NCBI RefSeq assembly: GCF_003545695.1
Contig: NZ_QUZZ01000002.1
Coordinates: 1-64,000 of the forward strand
DNA: 64,000 nucleotides
Direction of reading: 5' to 3'
DNA from: Taibaiella helva
Lineage (GTDB): Bacteria > Bacteroidota > Bacteroidia > Chitinophagales > Chitinophagaceae
Shown: one piece after another, positions 26,264 to 36,990 of the stretch
Position numbering within the stretch: the stretch's first letter is position 1
How the letters are laid out: each line of letters opens with the position of its first letter
Program-made: the position numbers and the translations under genes
The notes under the pieces: model-generated
The model's input: only the letters and a program-made list of their open reading frames with translations
What the model was told of the DNA's origin: nothing
The model's database searches: none

Positions 26264-29200
26264 TTATTTCATGATCTCGAATTTACGGATCACTGTGCCT
26301 TTATCCGTTTCGATGCGGATGGTGTATACGCCCGGAGCATAGGTCTGGGTATGAAGGATATGCTTATCTCCGCTGTCGGCTGCACTATTCGTAATGGTCT
26401 GACCGATGACATTGTAAACCGTGATGTGCTTCATCTTCAGGTTATGCTTGTTTTCCAGCGTTACGATATCCCTGGCAGGGTTGGGGTAGAGCAGAAGATC
26501 CCTGCTGTCTTTAACCTGCGGGATACCGGTTCCGCCTGCTGCATCGAATACATCAACGGTACGGCTTTTGCCCAGGCTGTCGCTGCATTCGCCGGAGAGC
26601 AATACGGTAACGGTATAGATACCGTTCTGTGCATATTGGTGCTGTACGGTAGCGCCTGTTACCCTGGGAGAACCGTCGCCGAAATCCCAGGTGTAGCCGG
26701 ATACGTAACGTGCATTCAATACATTGAATATATAAGTAGCATTGTCGCTGTAGACCGCGTTAATGTTGCCGCTGGGCGGATCTTTAACCAGGATGTCGAT
26801 CGCATCGGTGCCTATGCAGCCGAAGCCATCGGTTACCACAACACTGTAAGTACCGGTATTGCCGGCAATCAGTGTCTGATTGGTGGAGTTGTCATTCCAG
26901 CGGTAGCTGGCGCCGGGATTGCCGGCATCCAGGGTCAGGGTATTGCCATGGCAGAATACCGTATCGTTGCCGAGGTTCACTACGGGCAGCGGGTGTACGG
27001 TCACGCTTACTGTATCGCGGCCGCGGCAGTTCGCGATATTGCTTACCGTCACGTGATAGGTGCCGGTGGCATTTACTGTGCGGGTCTGGTTGGTTGAGTT
27101 ATCATCCCAGAGATAGGTCTCGCCCGGGTTACCGGCATCCAGGGTTACGCTGGCGCCGGCGCAGATATCACGGTTGGCGCCGAGATTCACTACCGGTGTC
27201 GGCAGGAAGGTCGCTGTAACTGTATCGCGTGCAGTACAGTTGAAGCTGTTGCGCACCCTAACATAATAAGTGCCGGTGCTGGTCACGGTACGGGTCTGTG
27301 CTGTAGAAGCGTTATCCCAGAGGAAAGAAGCTCCGGAATTGCCGGCATCCAGCACATAGTTCACACCGAGGCAGAGATTGGTATCGTTGCCCAAGTCAAC
27401 CACGGGAGTGGGGTTCACCGTTACCTTGATCGTGTCGGATTTGGAGCAGTTGCTGCTATTGGTCACTTTTACAGTGTAGGTCCCGGTGCTGCTAACTGCT
27501 TTGGTCTGGTTGGTGCTGTTATCGTTCCACAGGTAGGCAGCGCCGGCATTGCCGGCATCCAGGGTCAGCGTATTGCCTGAGCAAAAAGTGGTGTCGTTGC
27601 CCAGGTTCACTACCGGCAGCGGGTTAACGGTAACGTTGATAGCAGCAGAGCTGTCGTAGCAACCGGTCGTTGGGTTAGTAATAACAACCTTATAAGTGCC
27701 TGCATTGCCTGTAGTGAAGGTAGCATTGGTCTGGCCGCCGATGTTGCCGGCGGCGTTTTTCCATTGGTAGCTGCCACCGCCGGTAGCGGTAAGGGTAGTG
27801 GTGGTACCGGAACAAATGGTTACAGGTCCGGCAGGTGCAACGGTAATGGTGGGCAGGGGGTTAACGGTAGCGGTTACCTGCTGGCGAGGGCTTTCACAGG
27901 GAAGCGTATGGCCGAAGGTCGTATTGAACCGCTTGGTGGAAGTTGTTGCGCTGGTTGGCGTATTGTATCCAAAGCAGGTCATGCTGTTGGTGGTAGTTGT
28001 GTAATAAGTGGTAGCATTGTCTATATCGTCAATGCCATCATGGGTGATCTCTACAACGATATTGGCCGTGCCATCCCAGGGGAAAGGTGTTGTGAAATTG
28101 ATCGTATTCTGGCCTACCGCATGGGTATAGGTAGAAGGGCCGTAGACGGTATTCAGCCCGGAGGTAATAAAGGTTGTGGTAGCCGACGACTGTGAGGTCG
28201 TACCTATTTTTACAACGAAATTATTGTTGCTGGCCGCATCACCGACATCGGTAATATTAAAGCCGATCGAGGTCAGGTTGCCGGCAGGAATACCTGCAGC
28301 AGCAAGCTCTGCGCCGGTGAAAATGATCTGCATCCGGTAGTTCTGTCTGCGGTTGCAGAAGGCTGTCAGCTCTTCGGTTGAGGTCGTGGTCGACGTGCCG
28401 TTGCCTATGGTGCTGCTGCCTATGCCGCTACTTGTGCCCGACATCCTGGCCGCAACCCAATAATTGGTTGTCGTAGTCACGTTTGGTGCATAAGTGCTGC
28501 CGGTGGCTACCGGGACATTTGACGTGGCTGAGGTGAACCACGCGGTTGTCGCGCCAGGGTTTACATTGGCAGAAAGGTTTACTACACCGGGACCGCAACG
28601 CGTTCCGGGCGTGGTACCGGTTACTGCTGGAATATTGACCAAAGCTGTATCAGGCGTTGAATTGAAGCAAACAGCGCCATCGCTGTTCTTAACCACTGCC
28701 CTGTAATAGCGGGTGCTGGTTAAAGTAGGTGTAGTATAGGTCGCAGCAGTACCATTGGTATCTACAAATACTATATTATTCATGGATGACTGCCATCGGA
28801 AGGTAGCCGCGCCATATCCTGTTGCGGGACTAAGGGCTAATGTGGTCGTTCCGGAATTACAAATGGATGACGGTGTTGCAATAGCAGTAGCAGCAGCCGG
28901 CAGTATCGTTACATCAATCGTAGCTTGGGCCACGCATTGGGTTGTAGTGTTATTAGCGGTAGCCGTGTAGGTAGTGACACCTGTTGCGGCTGATTTGTGG
29001 TATACGGTTGTTGCGCTCGCGCCGGCTACATAGGCTACTGTAGCATTGACATCGGTATATAAGTTGGTAGCCGGGCTCCAGGTGTAATTATTGAAGCTGC
29101 TTTGATTTGATGTTACCGTAAGGGCGGTCGCAACATTGTTGCAAACGGTCTTGTTGGGTGTAATGGCAAATGCCGGCGGCGCGTTTACGGTAGCTGTCAC

Positions 29201-31684
29201 CTTCATCCTGGGACTGCTACAGGCTTTTTGTCCACCGAAGACAATGTTGGGTCTGTTAGCTGAGGCAATCGTATTGGTAGAGGTCGATGCATCGAACCCG
29301 GCAGCAGTGGCAGGCGTAACGTTGTCCGCATAACGCGCGAAGACACTGTTGAATGAAGTAGTGGTATAGCGGGTTCTGGTACCGCTGCCATTGCCGGTGT
29401 TGCCCTGGTTATGCACCGTTTCCACGATAATGTTGCTGGATCCGTCCCAGTTGAAGGGAGTGGTTAAGGTGAATGTTACGATACCGGTTACGCTTGGCGT
29501 AAAGGAAGCATTATACACCGGTACTGTTCCTGTAACAAACCCGGACAGGGCGGTAGCGTTGGTTGTGCCCATTCTTATGGTAAAATCGTTGCAGGTAGCG
29601 GTAGTGTTTACTGCAGATACGTCGAAGGCGATGCTGGTAATATTGCCGGCCAGCAGGCCCTGGGCCTGGAGCTCGGAACCCAGGAACAGCATCTGGTGCT
29701 TGGTTCCTCCATAGTAGGCGCTCAGCGGATTAGGGTAGTCTGTCGAGCTGGTAGCCGAAGTTCCTGTTCCCATAGTCACAGTACCGGGTACAGGTGATGC
29801 TGCACTGACATAAAATGGCGTTGTGGTACTAATGGTAGGTGTTGTAAAGCTGGAGCCAGTACCCAGTACGGTTGTAGATGTCTGATCCGCATACCAGCTT
29901 AATGTTGCGCCTGTAGAGCCGGTGGCTTGCAGCACCACTGTTCCTACGCCACATCGTTGGTTATTGGTTACAGAAGCAATGTTGTTATTATAAATCAGTT
30001 GCACAGGCGTAGATGCTGTACTGTCTGGGCTGGCAGCGCATTTAACCATGCAACGGTAGTAATTGGCTGCTGCGGGGCCGGTATAGGTGGCGGCAGTCGC
30101 TCCGGATACATTGGTATAGGTCACATTATCCTGGGAAGATTGCCACTGGTAGGTAACGCCAGGTCCGGGAGTAGCTGCAGCAAGTGAAAAAGACACATTG
30201 GCCCCGGCACAGAGGCCACTGGATATTGAAGCAACGGTCGCGCCGGGAGCAGGCGTGGTGCATAATGTTGTAAACGTAACTGCGGAAGTCCAGCCGCTGC
30301 TATCGGATGCACCGCAAAGCGCTCTTACATACACGGAGTAAGTCGTCGCGCTGGTCAGCGTATTCGCTGTAGCTGTTGTGGTAGTGCTACTGCCTGTGGC
30401 TGCGAGGCCTGTGGGGCCGCTACCGCCCGCCCCGGAGGTCCTGATTTCCCATTTATATCCTGTGGGTGGACCGATGGTCGGAGCTGTCCAGTTAACTGTG
30501 GCTTGTGTCGAATTAATGGATGCAGCAGGTACTGTAACAGCTGTTGGCAGCCCGCAGGTAGCTAAAGTAGTAAAAGTACCTGTAGTGGTATATCCATTCC
30601 CGGTTCCTGCTGCATTGGGAATATGGGACCATATTGCGTTATTGGTACCATCTGAACTTTGTACCCTTACCTGGTAGGTGGTAAAAGCGGCCAGGCCGGT
30701 AAGCGTTGCTGTAGTGCCGGTTACTGGGTTGCCCGGATGGTTAGTCCATGCGCAAGTACCCAATGCCCGGTATTGGATATTGTATTGGGTAGCGCCTGTA
30801 GGTGCTGTCCAACTGATCGTTGCAGCATTGGCCAAAATATTGGTCACTGCTCCAAACGCGCGTACGGGAGCCACAGTGCCGGGTGTCCAGGTATAGGTCA
30901 GGCCATTAGGTATGCTTACGCTTGGATTTGTGCTAAACGAGTATAATAATGTGCTGGAATTGGCATTTCCGGTTATCGCATCACCCCAGTTGCAGGTTGT
31001 TCCGGAAGGAACATTCCCTATCATAAGGTTATTGACATTGGTGCTGTAAGTGGTCGTGCTTCCTCTGAGACCAGCCTGGGCTGTTATACCGTCTGTAGTC
31101 GTACTGGCTAAGGTGCAGGGGCCGTATACAATTTTAATAGAATTGTCTGAGAGGTTCAGCCGGATCTGAAAATTCATGCGCTCGGCCGCTGTAGCGTAAT
31201 AGTTAGCATGATCTTTATATTGTACTACAAATTCACCGGTCGCCCCCCCCACATTCAGGTAGCTGACTTCGGGGCTGGCACCAGATACCGCTGATCCGCC
31301 GGCATCCTGTGCATAGGCGGCAATTGCACCAGTAGTGGATCCTAATGAGCTCAGAGGAGTATAGTTTGAAGCTGAAGGTGCAGCTCCGAAAGTAATATAC
31401 CCGTTAGCACTCACATAGCAAGTGGTGAATGCGGTCCCGCCAAATGTAAAAGTTCCGCCGAGACTGACTGATCCGCTTACTTCATTGTCATAAGCACCAC
31501 TGGCTACTACAGTTCCTCCTGTAATGGGCGTATAGGTGCTGGAACTTTTGGCCAGCCTGTAATTGGCAATATTCGTCTGCGCCCGTAGCGAAACGGATGC
31601 TGCCATGGCCAGGGCTGCGAGCAGCGCCGGCATTTTTTTTCTCGAGATACTTTTGAAGAAAGTGTCGATTTTTCTCATAGACAT
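26264..31684 (-). CDS. Giant T9SS-exported adhesin-like protein (FN3, Ig-like and PKD domains)
   Basis: 1806 aa from the ATG at 31684; a second ATG at 31678 is equally possible. Signal peptide ends ASVSLRAQ. The order is: a beta-sandwich N-domain (about 40-270), two or more fibronectin III modules (about 273-480), Ig-like modules, two copies of a jelly-roll-like domain ending in WDGxxNIVVE (near 680-830 and 1120-1270), five tandem Ig-like ~70-aa units (about 1280-1635), a PKD domain with YTWDFGDGSP (about 1640-1720) and a C-terminal type A sorting domain starting LYPNPARDIVTLE. Role by architecture: surface adhesion or matrix. No enzyme motif is seen. Confidence 0.9.
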   Translation of the reverse strand: MSMRKIDTFFKSISRKKMPALLAALAMAASVSLRAQTNIANYRLAKSSSTYTPITGGTVVASGAYDNEVSGSVSLGGTFTFGGTAFTTCYVSANGYITFGAAPSASNYTPLSSLGSTTGAIAAYAQDAGGSAVSGASPEVSYLNVGGATGEFVVQYKDHANYYATAAERMNFQIRLNLSDNSIKIVYGPCTLASTTTDGITAQAGLRGSTTTYSTNVNNLMIGNVPSGTTCNWGDAITGNANSSTLLYSFSTNPSVSIPNGLTYTWTPGTVAPVRAFGAVTNILANAATISWTAPTGATQYNIQYRALGTCAWTNHPGNPVTGTTATLTGLAAFTTYQVRVQSSDGTNNAIWSHIPNAAGTGNGYTTTGTFTTLATCGLPTAVTVPAASINSTQATVNWTAPTIGPPTGYKWEIRTSGAGGSGPTGLAATGSSTTTTATANTLTSATTYSVYVRALCGASDSSGWTSAVTFTTLCTTPAPGATVASISSGLCAGANVSFSLAAATPGPGVTYQWQSSQDNVTYTNVSGATAATYTGPAAANYYRCMVKCAASPDSTASTPVQLIYNNNIASVTNNQRCGVGTVVLQATGSTGATLSWYADQTSTTVLGTGSSFTTPTISTTTPFYVSAASPVPGTVTMGTGTSATSSTDYPNPLSAYYGGTKHQMLFLGSELQAQGLLAGNITSIAFDVSAVNTTATCNDFTIRMGTTNATALSGFVTGTVPVYNASFTPSVTGIVTFTLTTPFNWDGSSNIIVETVHNQGNTGNGSGTRTRYTTTSFNSVFARYADNVTPATAAGFDASTSTNTIASANRPNIVFGGQKACSSPRMKVTATVNAPPAFAITPNKTVCNNVATALTVTSNQSSFNNYTWSPATNLYTDVNATVAYVAGASATTVYHKSAATGVTTYTATANNTTTQCVAQATIDVTILPAAATAIATPSSICNSGTTTLALSPATGYGAATFRWQSSMNNIVFVDTNGTAATYTTPTLTSTRYYRAVVKNSDGAVCFNSTPDTALVNIPAVTGTTPGTRCGPGVVNLSANVNPGATTAWFTSATSNVPVATGSTYAPNVTTTTNYWVAARMSGTSSGIGSSTIGNGTSTTTSTEELTAFCNRRQNYRMQIIFTGAELAAAGIPAGNLTSIGFNITDVGDAASNNNFVVKIGTTSQSSATTTFITSGLNTVYGPSTYTHAVGQNTINFTTPFPWDGTANIVVEITHDGIDDIDNATTYYTTTTNSMTCFGYNTPTSATTSTKRFNTTFGHTLPCESPRQQVTATVNPLPTITVAPAGPVTICSGTTTTLTATGGGSYQWKNAAGNIGGQTNATFTTGNAGTYKVVITNPTTGCYDSSAAINVTVNPLPVVNLGNDTTFCSGNTLTLDAGNAGAAYLWNDNSTNQTKAVSSTGTYTVKVTNSSNCSKSDTIKVTVNPTPVVDLGNDTNLCLGVNYVLDAGNSGASFLWDNASTAQTRTVTSTGTYYVRVRNSFNCTARDTVTATFLPTPVVNLGANRDICAGASVTLDAGNPGETYLWDDNSTNQTRTVNATGTYHVTVSNIANCRGRDTVSVTVHPLPVVNLGNDTVFCHGNTLTLDAGNPGASYRWNDNSTNQTLIAGNTGTYSVVVTDGFGCIGTDAIDILVKDPPSGNINAVYSDNATYIFNVLNARYVSGYTWDFGDGSPRVTGATVQHQYAQNGIYTVTVLLSGECSDSLGKSRTVDVFDAAGGTGIPQVKDSRDLLLYPNPARDIVTLENKHNLKMKHITVYNVIGQTITNSAADSGDKHILHTQTYAPGVYTIRIETDKGTVIRKFEIMK
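26777..27617 (-). repeat. Four tandem ~210-bp coding repeats (Ig-like units)
   Basis: Within the 1806-aa gene, four units of about 70 codons share the pattern PVVxLGNDTxxC...LDAGNxGAxYLWxDNSTxQT...TGTYxVxVxN. A more divergent fifth unit precedes them. Each unit has two cysteines that could pair. The spacing is regular at the DNA level, as expected for units that arose by duplication. Confidence 0.85.
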
Positions 31685-32147
31685 AAGTTTAATAATGGCC
31701 TTCCTGCGTTGTGCAGTTTTATGGCAGGAAATCGGGCCTTTGGTCACTGCAAAAGAGAATCAGGACAAGCCCCAAGGCCTGCCTGGTTATCCGTATTTGG
31801 TTACGTGTGGTTCTTTGGTTAAGGGCTGGCGCCCTTTGTATAAACAAGACCGGTCAGTATGCCGGTCGGCCGAAGTGCTAAATCAAGTCAAATGTAAACT
31901 TTTTTTTAACACTTCGCAAACTCTTTTTAAGTGCGTCTTTTATTTTTCAAGAACGGATATTTCAAGGTCCTCTTTCTGTAATGATATTTTGATTATGAAG
32001 CGTGTAGATAACCTGAGAACCTTAATGTTATTCGGTCCTTCCTCTTGAGAACCATGGGTTTAGTTTTCCTGCTATTAACGTTTCCCTGTAGTGCAAAAAA
32101 TCCCCGCAATGTTTATGCGGGGATTTTTTGCAAAATAAAAAGGACTC
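31685..32147. other. Gene-free 0.46 kb between two giant T9SS genes
   Basis: No supported gene on either strand. The part next to 31684 should hold the promoter of the 1806-aa gene, but no clean TAnnTTTG box is visible. The part before 32147 holds the terminator at 32093-32131. The rest shows nothing I can name. Confidence 0.6.
32093..32131. terminator. Intrinsic terminator after the 1506-aa T9SS gene
   Basis: The stem GCAAAAAATCCCCGCA/TGCGGGGATTTTTTGC with a 7-nt loop gives a strong hairpin and T-runs in both directions. It lies 17 nt past the stop at 32148. Confidence 0.92.
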
Positions 32148-35100
32148 CTATTGCCGGGTAATCCTGACGACCGTTTGCCGGCTGTTGTCGGAATAACGCA
32201 GCAGGTAGCTACCCGTTGCAAAGCGGCTCATGTCGATCGTTGTTTCGGCCGAAGTAACCGTTATCGTCTGCAATACTTTGCCGGTAATATCGATTACTTG
32301 CAATTGCGGCTGGCCATCCGGCTGGCCATCCAGCGTTACCTGTAATTGCTGTTGCACGGGATTCGGGAAAACGATCAGGGCCATCTCGCCGGCCGCGCTA
32401 CGTACCAGCTTCACTACGCCGGACAGTACCGATTTTCCATCGGCATCGACCATGTTCAGCCGGTACATATTCATGCCCTTAAGCGGTTGCTCGTCGGTGA
32501 AGGCATAATGACCGCCCTCTTGCTTACCAGCCGGTATACGTGCCAGCTTGGTAAAGCTGCGGCCATCGGCCGAACGTTGCAGCTCGAAGTGGCTGAAGTT
32601 AAGCTCTTCCGCTGTTGTCCAGTCCAGGATGTGCTGTACGCCTGCTTTTCTGCCGGTAAAGCTGATGAGCCTGACAGGCAGCGGCTGTAAGCCGGAAAGG
32701 ATACCGAACTCGGAGAACCCGCTGGTAATACCGGTACGGGATACGGTAAAGTTGCCGTTATTACCGGTGGGCGCTACATAGGTCCCGTCGAGGGTCCAGC
32801 TGGCGGAAGCATCGCTTCGCTTGCCGATCGTGATCTGGGTGTAATCCGGGATATCATTTACACCGGCGCCATTGAAGGTAGCGGTATAAGTACCGCCGGT
32901 AAGCCCGTCGCCAGCCGTGATGCGCCAATAGCCTTTGTCGGAGATATAGGAGAAGGTGTTGCTACCCTCGGTGAGTGGCAGGCCGGCTGTGCCGCCATTG
33001 CCCGCTACCCATTCTGCAGTAAGGCTGCCAGCTGAAGGCGCTGTAGTAAAGTTGATCGTGGCGGTTTTTGCCCCTGTGCTGCTGCCGAGGTGGAAAACGC
33101 GGCTGCCGGTCGAAGCAGCCAGCCACCTTTTGAATTTACCCACGATTATGCCGGCAGTATAGGTATAAGTGCCGGGGGTAGCACCGGAAATACCCAATAC
33201 CAGTGTATTCGACCCGGTATTCAGCTTGCCAGCGGTCATGGTAAGGGTGCCGGAAACGGTACCGGTATTGGCGCCGCTGAGCAGGGAATTGGCATCGGCG
33301 AACGTAACGCCGGAGACGCTGGTATTGTTGATCGTAAGTGAATTGAAGTTAGCAGTAGGGCTGCTGGCCAGGTTGCGGAAAACGCCCGCGCCGGAAACCG
33401 TCTGCGGATCGGCGCCCGCAGTAAGGCTGACTGTTGTTGACGTAGCAGAAGCAACATTGCCGAAATAAAGAATGCCCGGTATCGTCAACGTGCCGCCGGT
33501 ATTTACTGTAAGGTTACCATTTACAGCGACCATGCCGGTGGCTGCAGTATTGGTTTGTCGCAGCTCGGCGCCGTTATTGATGATAAGATCACCAGTAGTG
33601 CAGAAATTATAGTAGGTACTAGGTAAGCTTACAAAACGCGTGCCGGCATTAGCCGTGTTGCCTTCCAGGATCGCCTTGCCGAACCGGAAGATCCCGCTGC
33701 CGCTCCAGGAGTAGAACCGGAACCCATTGGCGCCACCGGCATCTGTGGAAACGCCGTCGCCAAAGCGAAAAATATGATTAGGTGTGGGGCCTACCGCGCC
33801 GGTAGTGTTGTAAATGGCTTCAAAAGTATTGGTAGCGTCGGCCATGTGGGGATCGACTATAGTAAAAACACCACCTGTAAGGTTAACATCTGATGCGGTG
33901 GCGATAGTCCATTTCACGATCTGCGTTCCCGAAGGCACAGAATTAGCGGCGACACCCGCGGCATTGCCGTCTACATTGATGTTACCATCACTCTGGTTCA
34001 TCTTCGCACCGGAGGCGATCACCAGGCTGCCATTAATATTCAATGTGCCTCCTGTTACCGTTAGCGTGCCGTTATTGGTAAAGGTTTTATTGCCGCCGTC
34101 GATGGGACCCGCAGTCAGGTCTCCGGCACTGATGGTTAAGGTCTTGCCCGAGGTGATCGTCACATTGGCAGCTGTATTGCCGGCAGTGCTCACCGTAACA
34201 TCATGGTTGATGGCTACATCTGTTGTGCTTCCGGGAATCTGCCCGCAAGTCCAGGTGGAGGGGGCATTCCAGTCGCCATCGGCAATGGTGGCTATTGTCG
34301 TTGCCGCCACTACTGATCTGACGCCGGCAGGGTTTGTTTCTGCCGGTATTTGGGCGGTTCCACCCACAACTACAGAAGTACACTGCGCATCCAACGCATT
34401 ACCAGCAGCTGCTCCGCAGGCAATATCATATACCAGGAAGAAATAATTGCTCGTATTGCCGCTCGTCGCTCCGTTCAAAGTCTGTGTGCCGGTTATGCTG
34501 AAAGAGCCGTTGGGATTGGCTACAGCGGTACCGAACAAGGTCGTCGTACTGAAAGTGCCCGAAGTACCCGTATAGTAGACTCTTGCATTAAGGATATCGG
34601 CGGGGTTAACACTGCCGGTAGTGGTATAATCGATCTGCGTCAGGTTTATCGCATTGATAAGACCGGTAGTAACGATCTCGGTCCGGAGGATCTGCTGGTT
34701 GCTGCTGCCTGGTGTAACACTTGTTGTTACCGGTTGTGTTACCGTCGAAGAAGTATAAACCATTGCAGGTGGTGTGCCCACACAGATATTGAATCCTGAT
34801 GTGGTCGTTAACGTTGAACTATTGGTATATACCCGCACATAGTAGGTTTGCCCGACGGTTAAGCCAGTCAGGTTTTTCGTGCTCACATTAGCGCAGGTAC
34901 CTCCGCCCGTCACCTCAGTTGTGCCCAGGTCGCTGTACACAACCATATTCATATCCGTACTGCCGCTGGTATTGGCCAGCGATACCCTGTGTGCTGTAGC
35001 CATGGCCTGGAACTTGAACCACACATCGTCATTAGCTCCTGCGATGTTGCAGGAAGGCGCAGGCAGGCTGGCTGTGGCGCTTTCCGTAGTTCCCGGTGTT

Positions 35101-36668
35101 ACCGTACCGCAATTGTAGTCAGCATTGACCGTTAAGGTTATCGCGCCCGCAATATCGTTATTGGCCGGTGGCGGAGGGGGTGTACCGACACAAATATTAA
35201 ACACGGATATTGTCGTAGCCGTCGACGTGCTGGTATACACGCGCACATAATAGGTTTGCCCGGCGGTTAGCCCGGTCAGGTTTTTCGTGCTCACATTGGC
35301 GCAGGTACCGCCGCCCGTCACTTCAGTTACGCCCAGATCGCTATATACCACCATATTCATATTCGTCGAACCGGATACGTTGGCCAGCGATATCCGGTGC
35401 GCGGCACCTGTGGCCTGGAACTTGAACCATACATCATCATTGGCTCCGGAGGCATTACAGGACGGCGTGGGCAGGCTGGCCGTAGCATTTTCTGTACTTC
35501 CCGCTGTTACCATGCCGCAAGTATAGTCTGCATTAACCGGGAGGGTGATGGCTCCTGCAACGTTGTCGTTGGCCGGTGGTGGCGGTGGTGTGCCAATGCA
35601 GATGTTGAAGCCGGAGTAAATAGTCGCAACAGCACTATTCGTAAATACCCTTACATAATAAGTTTGTCCGCTGGTTAAGCCGGTCAGGTTTTTTGTGCTA
35701 ACGTTAGCACAGGTACCGCCGCCGGTCACTTCTGTTACTCCCATATCGCTGTACACAACCATATTCATATCCGGGCTGCCGCCGGTATTGGCCAGCGATA
35801 CCCGGTGCGCGGCACCTGTAGCCTGGAACTTGAACCATACATCGTCGTTGGCGCCAGCAGGCGTACAGGATGGCGCAGGCGTGCTGGCTGTGGCGCTCAT
35901 TGTTGTCCCTGCCGTTACCGAGCCACAGTTGTAATCAGCGTTTACCGGAAGTGTGCTGGCTCCGGCAACATCGTCATTGGCTGGTGGTGGTGGCGGTACA
36001 AGACCGCCCAGGATAATGTCGGGGCGGCTGGCATTCAGGGTTGCGGTTGCAATCGTACCCGGTATGCAGCTGGGAAAGGTGCCGTCATCATCATAATCCC
36101 AGTAGATATTGTTATTGGCTCCTGTGGCGGTATAACGCCAGCTATTGCTGCTGGTGCCACCGACGCCGTCGCAACTGAGCGTTGAGGCGACGTCCGTTTG
36201 TACGATCACCATCAGGTTCTCTCCTGCATTGATAGGAAAGTCAGTGATATCGATCATATTCCAGCCGTTTACCGGTGTGGAAGGCGTGCCGGTATATACC
36301 GTGGTTGATCCGCTAACCACATTCGGAAATAATTCCCCGGCCGGAAAGCTGGTCGTTGCACCTACTGCTTTCAGCATAATGGTAGTGGGCCCCGTGTTCT
36401 GTCCGGTTGTCACATTGCTGTACCAGCTTAGGGTTGTAATGGTGCCACCGGTAGTCGTCGTAAACATTTCGGCTGCCGTATAAATAGCAGCATTCCGCCC
36501 ATGCCCATAGTAATAGTTCAATGGTCTGATAGCGGTGCTACTGCCACTGCCTATGGTTACCTGGGCATGACTGCTTAGCGCAAGCGCAACCAGCGCAAGA
36601 GCGCTAAGTAATTGTTTGGGGTGCCATTGCCGCCTTGACGGCATTTTTGGTGTAGTTGTCTTCTGCAT
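32148..36668 (-). CDS. Giant T9SS-exported protein with three 136-aa repeats
   Basis: 1506 aa. Signal peptide ends LALSSHAQ (about residue 36). An N-terminal jelly-roll-like domain (about 37-220) ends in SRPDIILGG. Three near-identical 136-aa units follow (about 224-632), each starting with a Pro-rich linker and A-N-D/N-D and containing ANDDVWFKFQATGAAHRVSLA. Then come a BNR/adhesin-like region, a long beta-helix-like Gly/Thr/Asn stretch (about 800-1250) and the type A sorting domain beginning LIVFPNPVQQQLQV. By architecture it is a surface or matrix protein; no catalytic motif is visible. Tandem with the 1806-aa protein. Confidence 0.9.
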   Translation of the reverse strand: MQKTTTPKMPSRRQWHPKQLLSALALVALALSSHAQVTIGSGSSTAIRPLNYYYGHGRNAAIYTAAEMFTTTTGGTITTLSWYSNVTTGQNTGPTTIMLKAVGATTSFPAGELFPNVVSGSTTVYTGTPSTPVNGWNMIDITDFPINAGENLMVIVQTDVASTLSCDGVGGTSSNSWRYTATGANNNIYWDYDDDGTFPSCIPGTIATATLNASRPDIILGGLVPPPPPANDDVAGASTLPVNADYNCGSVTAGTTMSATASTPAPSCTPAGANDDVWFKFQATGAAHRVSLANTGGSPDMNMVVYSDMGVTEVTGGGTCANVSTKNLTGLTSGQTYYVRVFTNSAVATIYSGFNICIGTPPPPPANDNVAGAITLPVNADYTCGMVTAGSTENATASLPTPSCNASGANDDVWFKFQATGAAHRISLANVSGSTNMNMVVYSDLGVTEVTGGGTCANVSTKNLTGLTAGQTYYVRVYTSTSTATTISVFNICVGTPPPPPANNDIAGAITLTVNADYNCGTVTPGTTESATASLPAPSCNIAGANDDVWFKFQAMATAHRVSLANTSGSTDMNMVVYSDLGTTEVTGGGTCANVSTKNLTGLTVGQTYYVRVYTNSSTLTTTSGFNICVGTPPAMVYTSSTVTQPVTTSVTPGSSNQQILRTEIVTTGLINAINLTQIDYTTTGSVNPADILNARVYYTGTSGTFSTTTLFGTAVANPNGSFSITGTQTLNGATSGNTSNYFFLVYDIACGAAAGNALDAQCTSVVVGGTAQIPAETNPAGVRSVVAATTIATIADGDWNAPSTWTCGQIPGSTTDVAINHDVTVSTAGNTAANVTITSGKTLTISAGDLTAGPIDGGNKTFTNNGTLTVTGGTLNINGSLVIASGAKMNQSDGNINVDGNAAGVAANSVPSGTQIVKWTIATASDVNLTGGVFTIVDPHMADATNTFEAIYNTTGAVGPTPNHIFRFGDGVSTDAGGANGFRFYSWSGSGIFRFGKAILEGNTANAGTRFVSLPSTYYNFCTTGDLIINNGAELRQTNTAATGMVAVNGNLTVNTGGTLTIPGILYFGNVASATSTTVSLTAGADPQTVSGAGVFRNLASSPTANFNSLTINNTSVSGVTFADANSLLSGANTGTVSGTLTMTAGKLNTGSNTLVLGISGATPGTYTYTAGIIVGKFKRWLAASTGSRVFHLGSSTGAKTATINFTTAPSAGSLTAEWVAGNGGTAGLPLTEGSNTFSYISDKGYWRITAGDGLTGGTYTATFNGAGVNDIPDYTQITIGKRSDASASWTLDGTYVAPTGNNGNFTVSRTGITSGFSEFGILSGLQPLPVRLISFTGRKAGVQHILDWTTAEELNFSHFELQRSADGRSFTKLARIPAGKQEGGHYAFTDEQPLKGMNMYRLNMVDADGKSVLSGVVKLVRSAAGEMALIVFPNPVQQQLQVTLDGQPDGQPQLQVIDITGKVLQTITVTSAETTIDMSRFATGSYLLRYSDNSRQTVVRITRQ
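34772..35998 (-). repeat. Three tandem 408-bp repeats
   Basis: Three units of exactly 136 codons follow one another in frame; corresponding motifs (for example the reverse complement of TKNLTGLTxGQTYYVRV) occur every 408 nt. Identity is high at both DNA and protein level and highest in the centre, so the duplication is recent or is kept similar by recombination. Confidence 0.9.
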
Positions 36669-36990
36669 AAAAATGCTTTTTAGTGATGCCTACTCTGTTT
36701 TCAGCTGCTGTGACCCGATCCGCCCGGAGTGGTTACACCGGGTATTTCGCTTGCTTAAGGGTTTTCGGCATATCCCCTTGATCTGCCTTTTTAAGGTATG
36801 GGAAATTTAATGTTGTGTTAAGTAAATGTCAAGTTTGTATAAAATTTTAGTAAAAAAAAGCGCTTATACATAATTTTTATTGATAAATGTCTAGATGATT
36901 CGTTGCGTGGTTATTATCCTACACATCGATGTAGGTACTGGAAAAAGGTAGGTCAGAAATGCCTGATAACAGAAAAGTGATCAAATGAAA

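Noticed and set aside
26777-27617. CRISPR-like regular repeats
   Set aside because: The regular units are in-frame Ig-like domains of about 210 bp with similar interiors, not short identical repeats with unique spacers.
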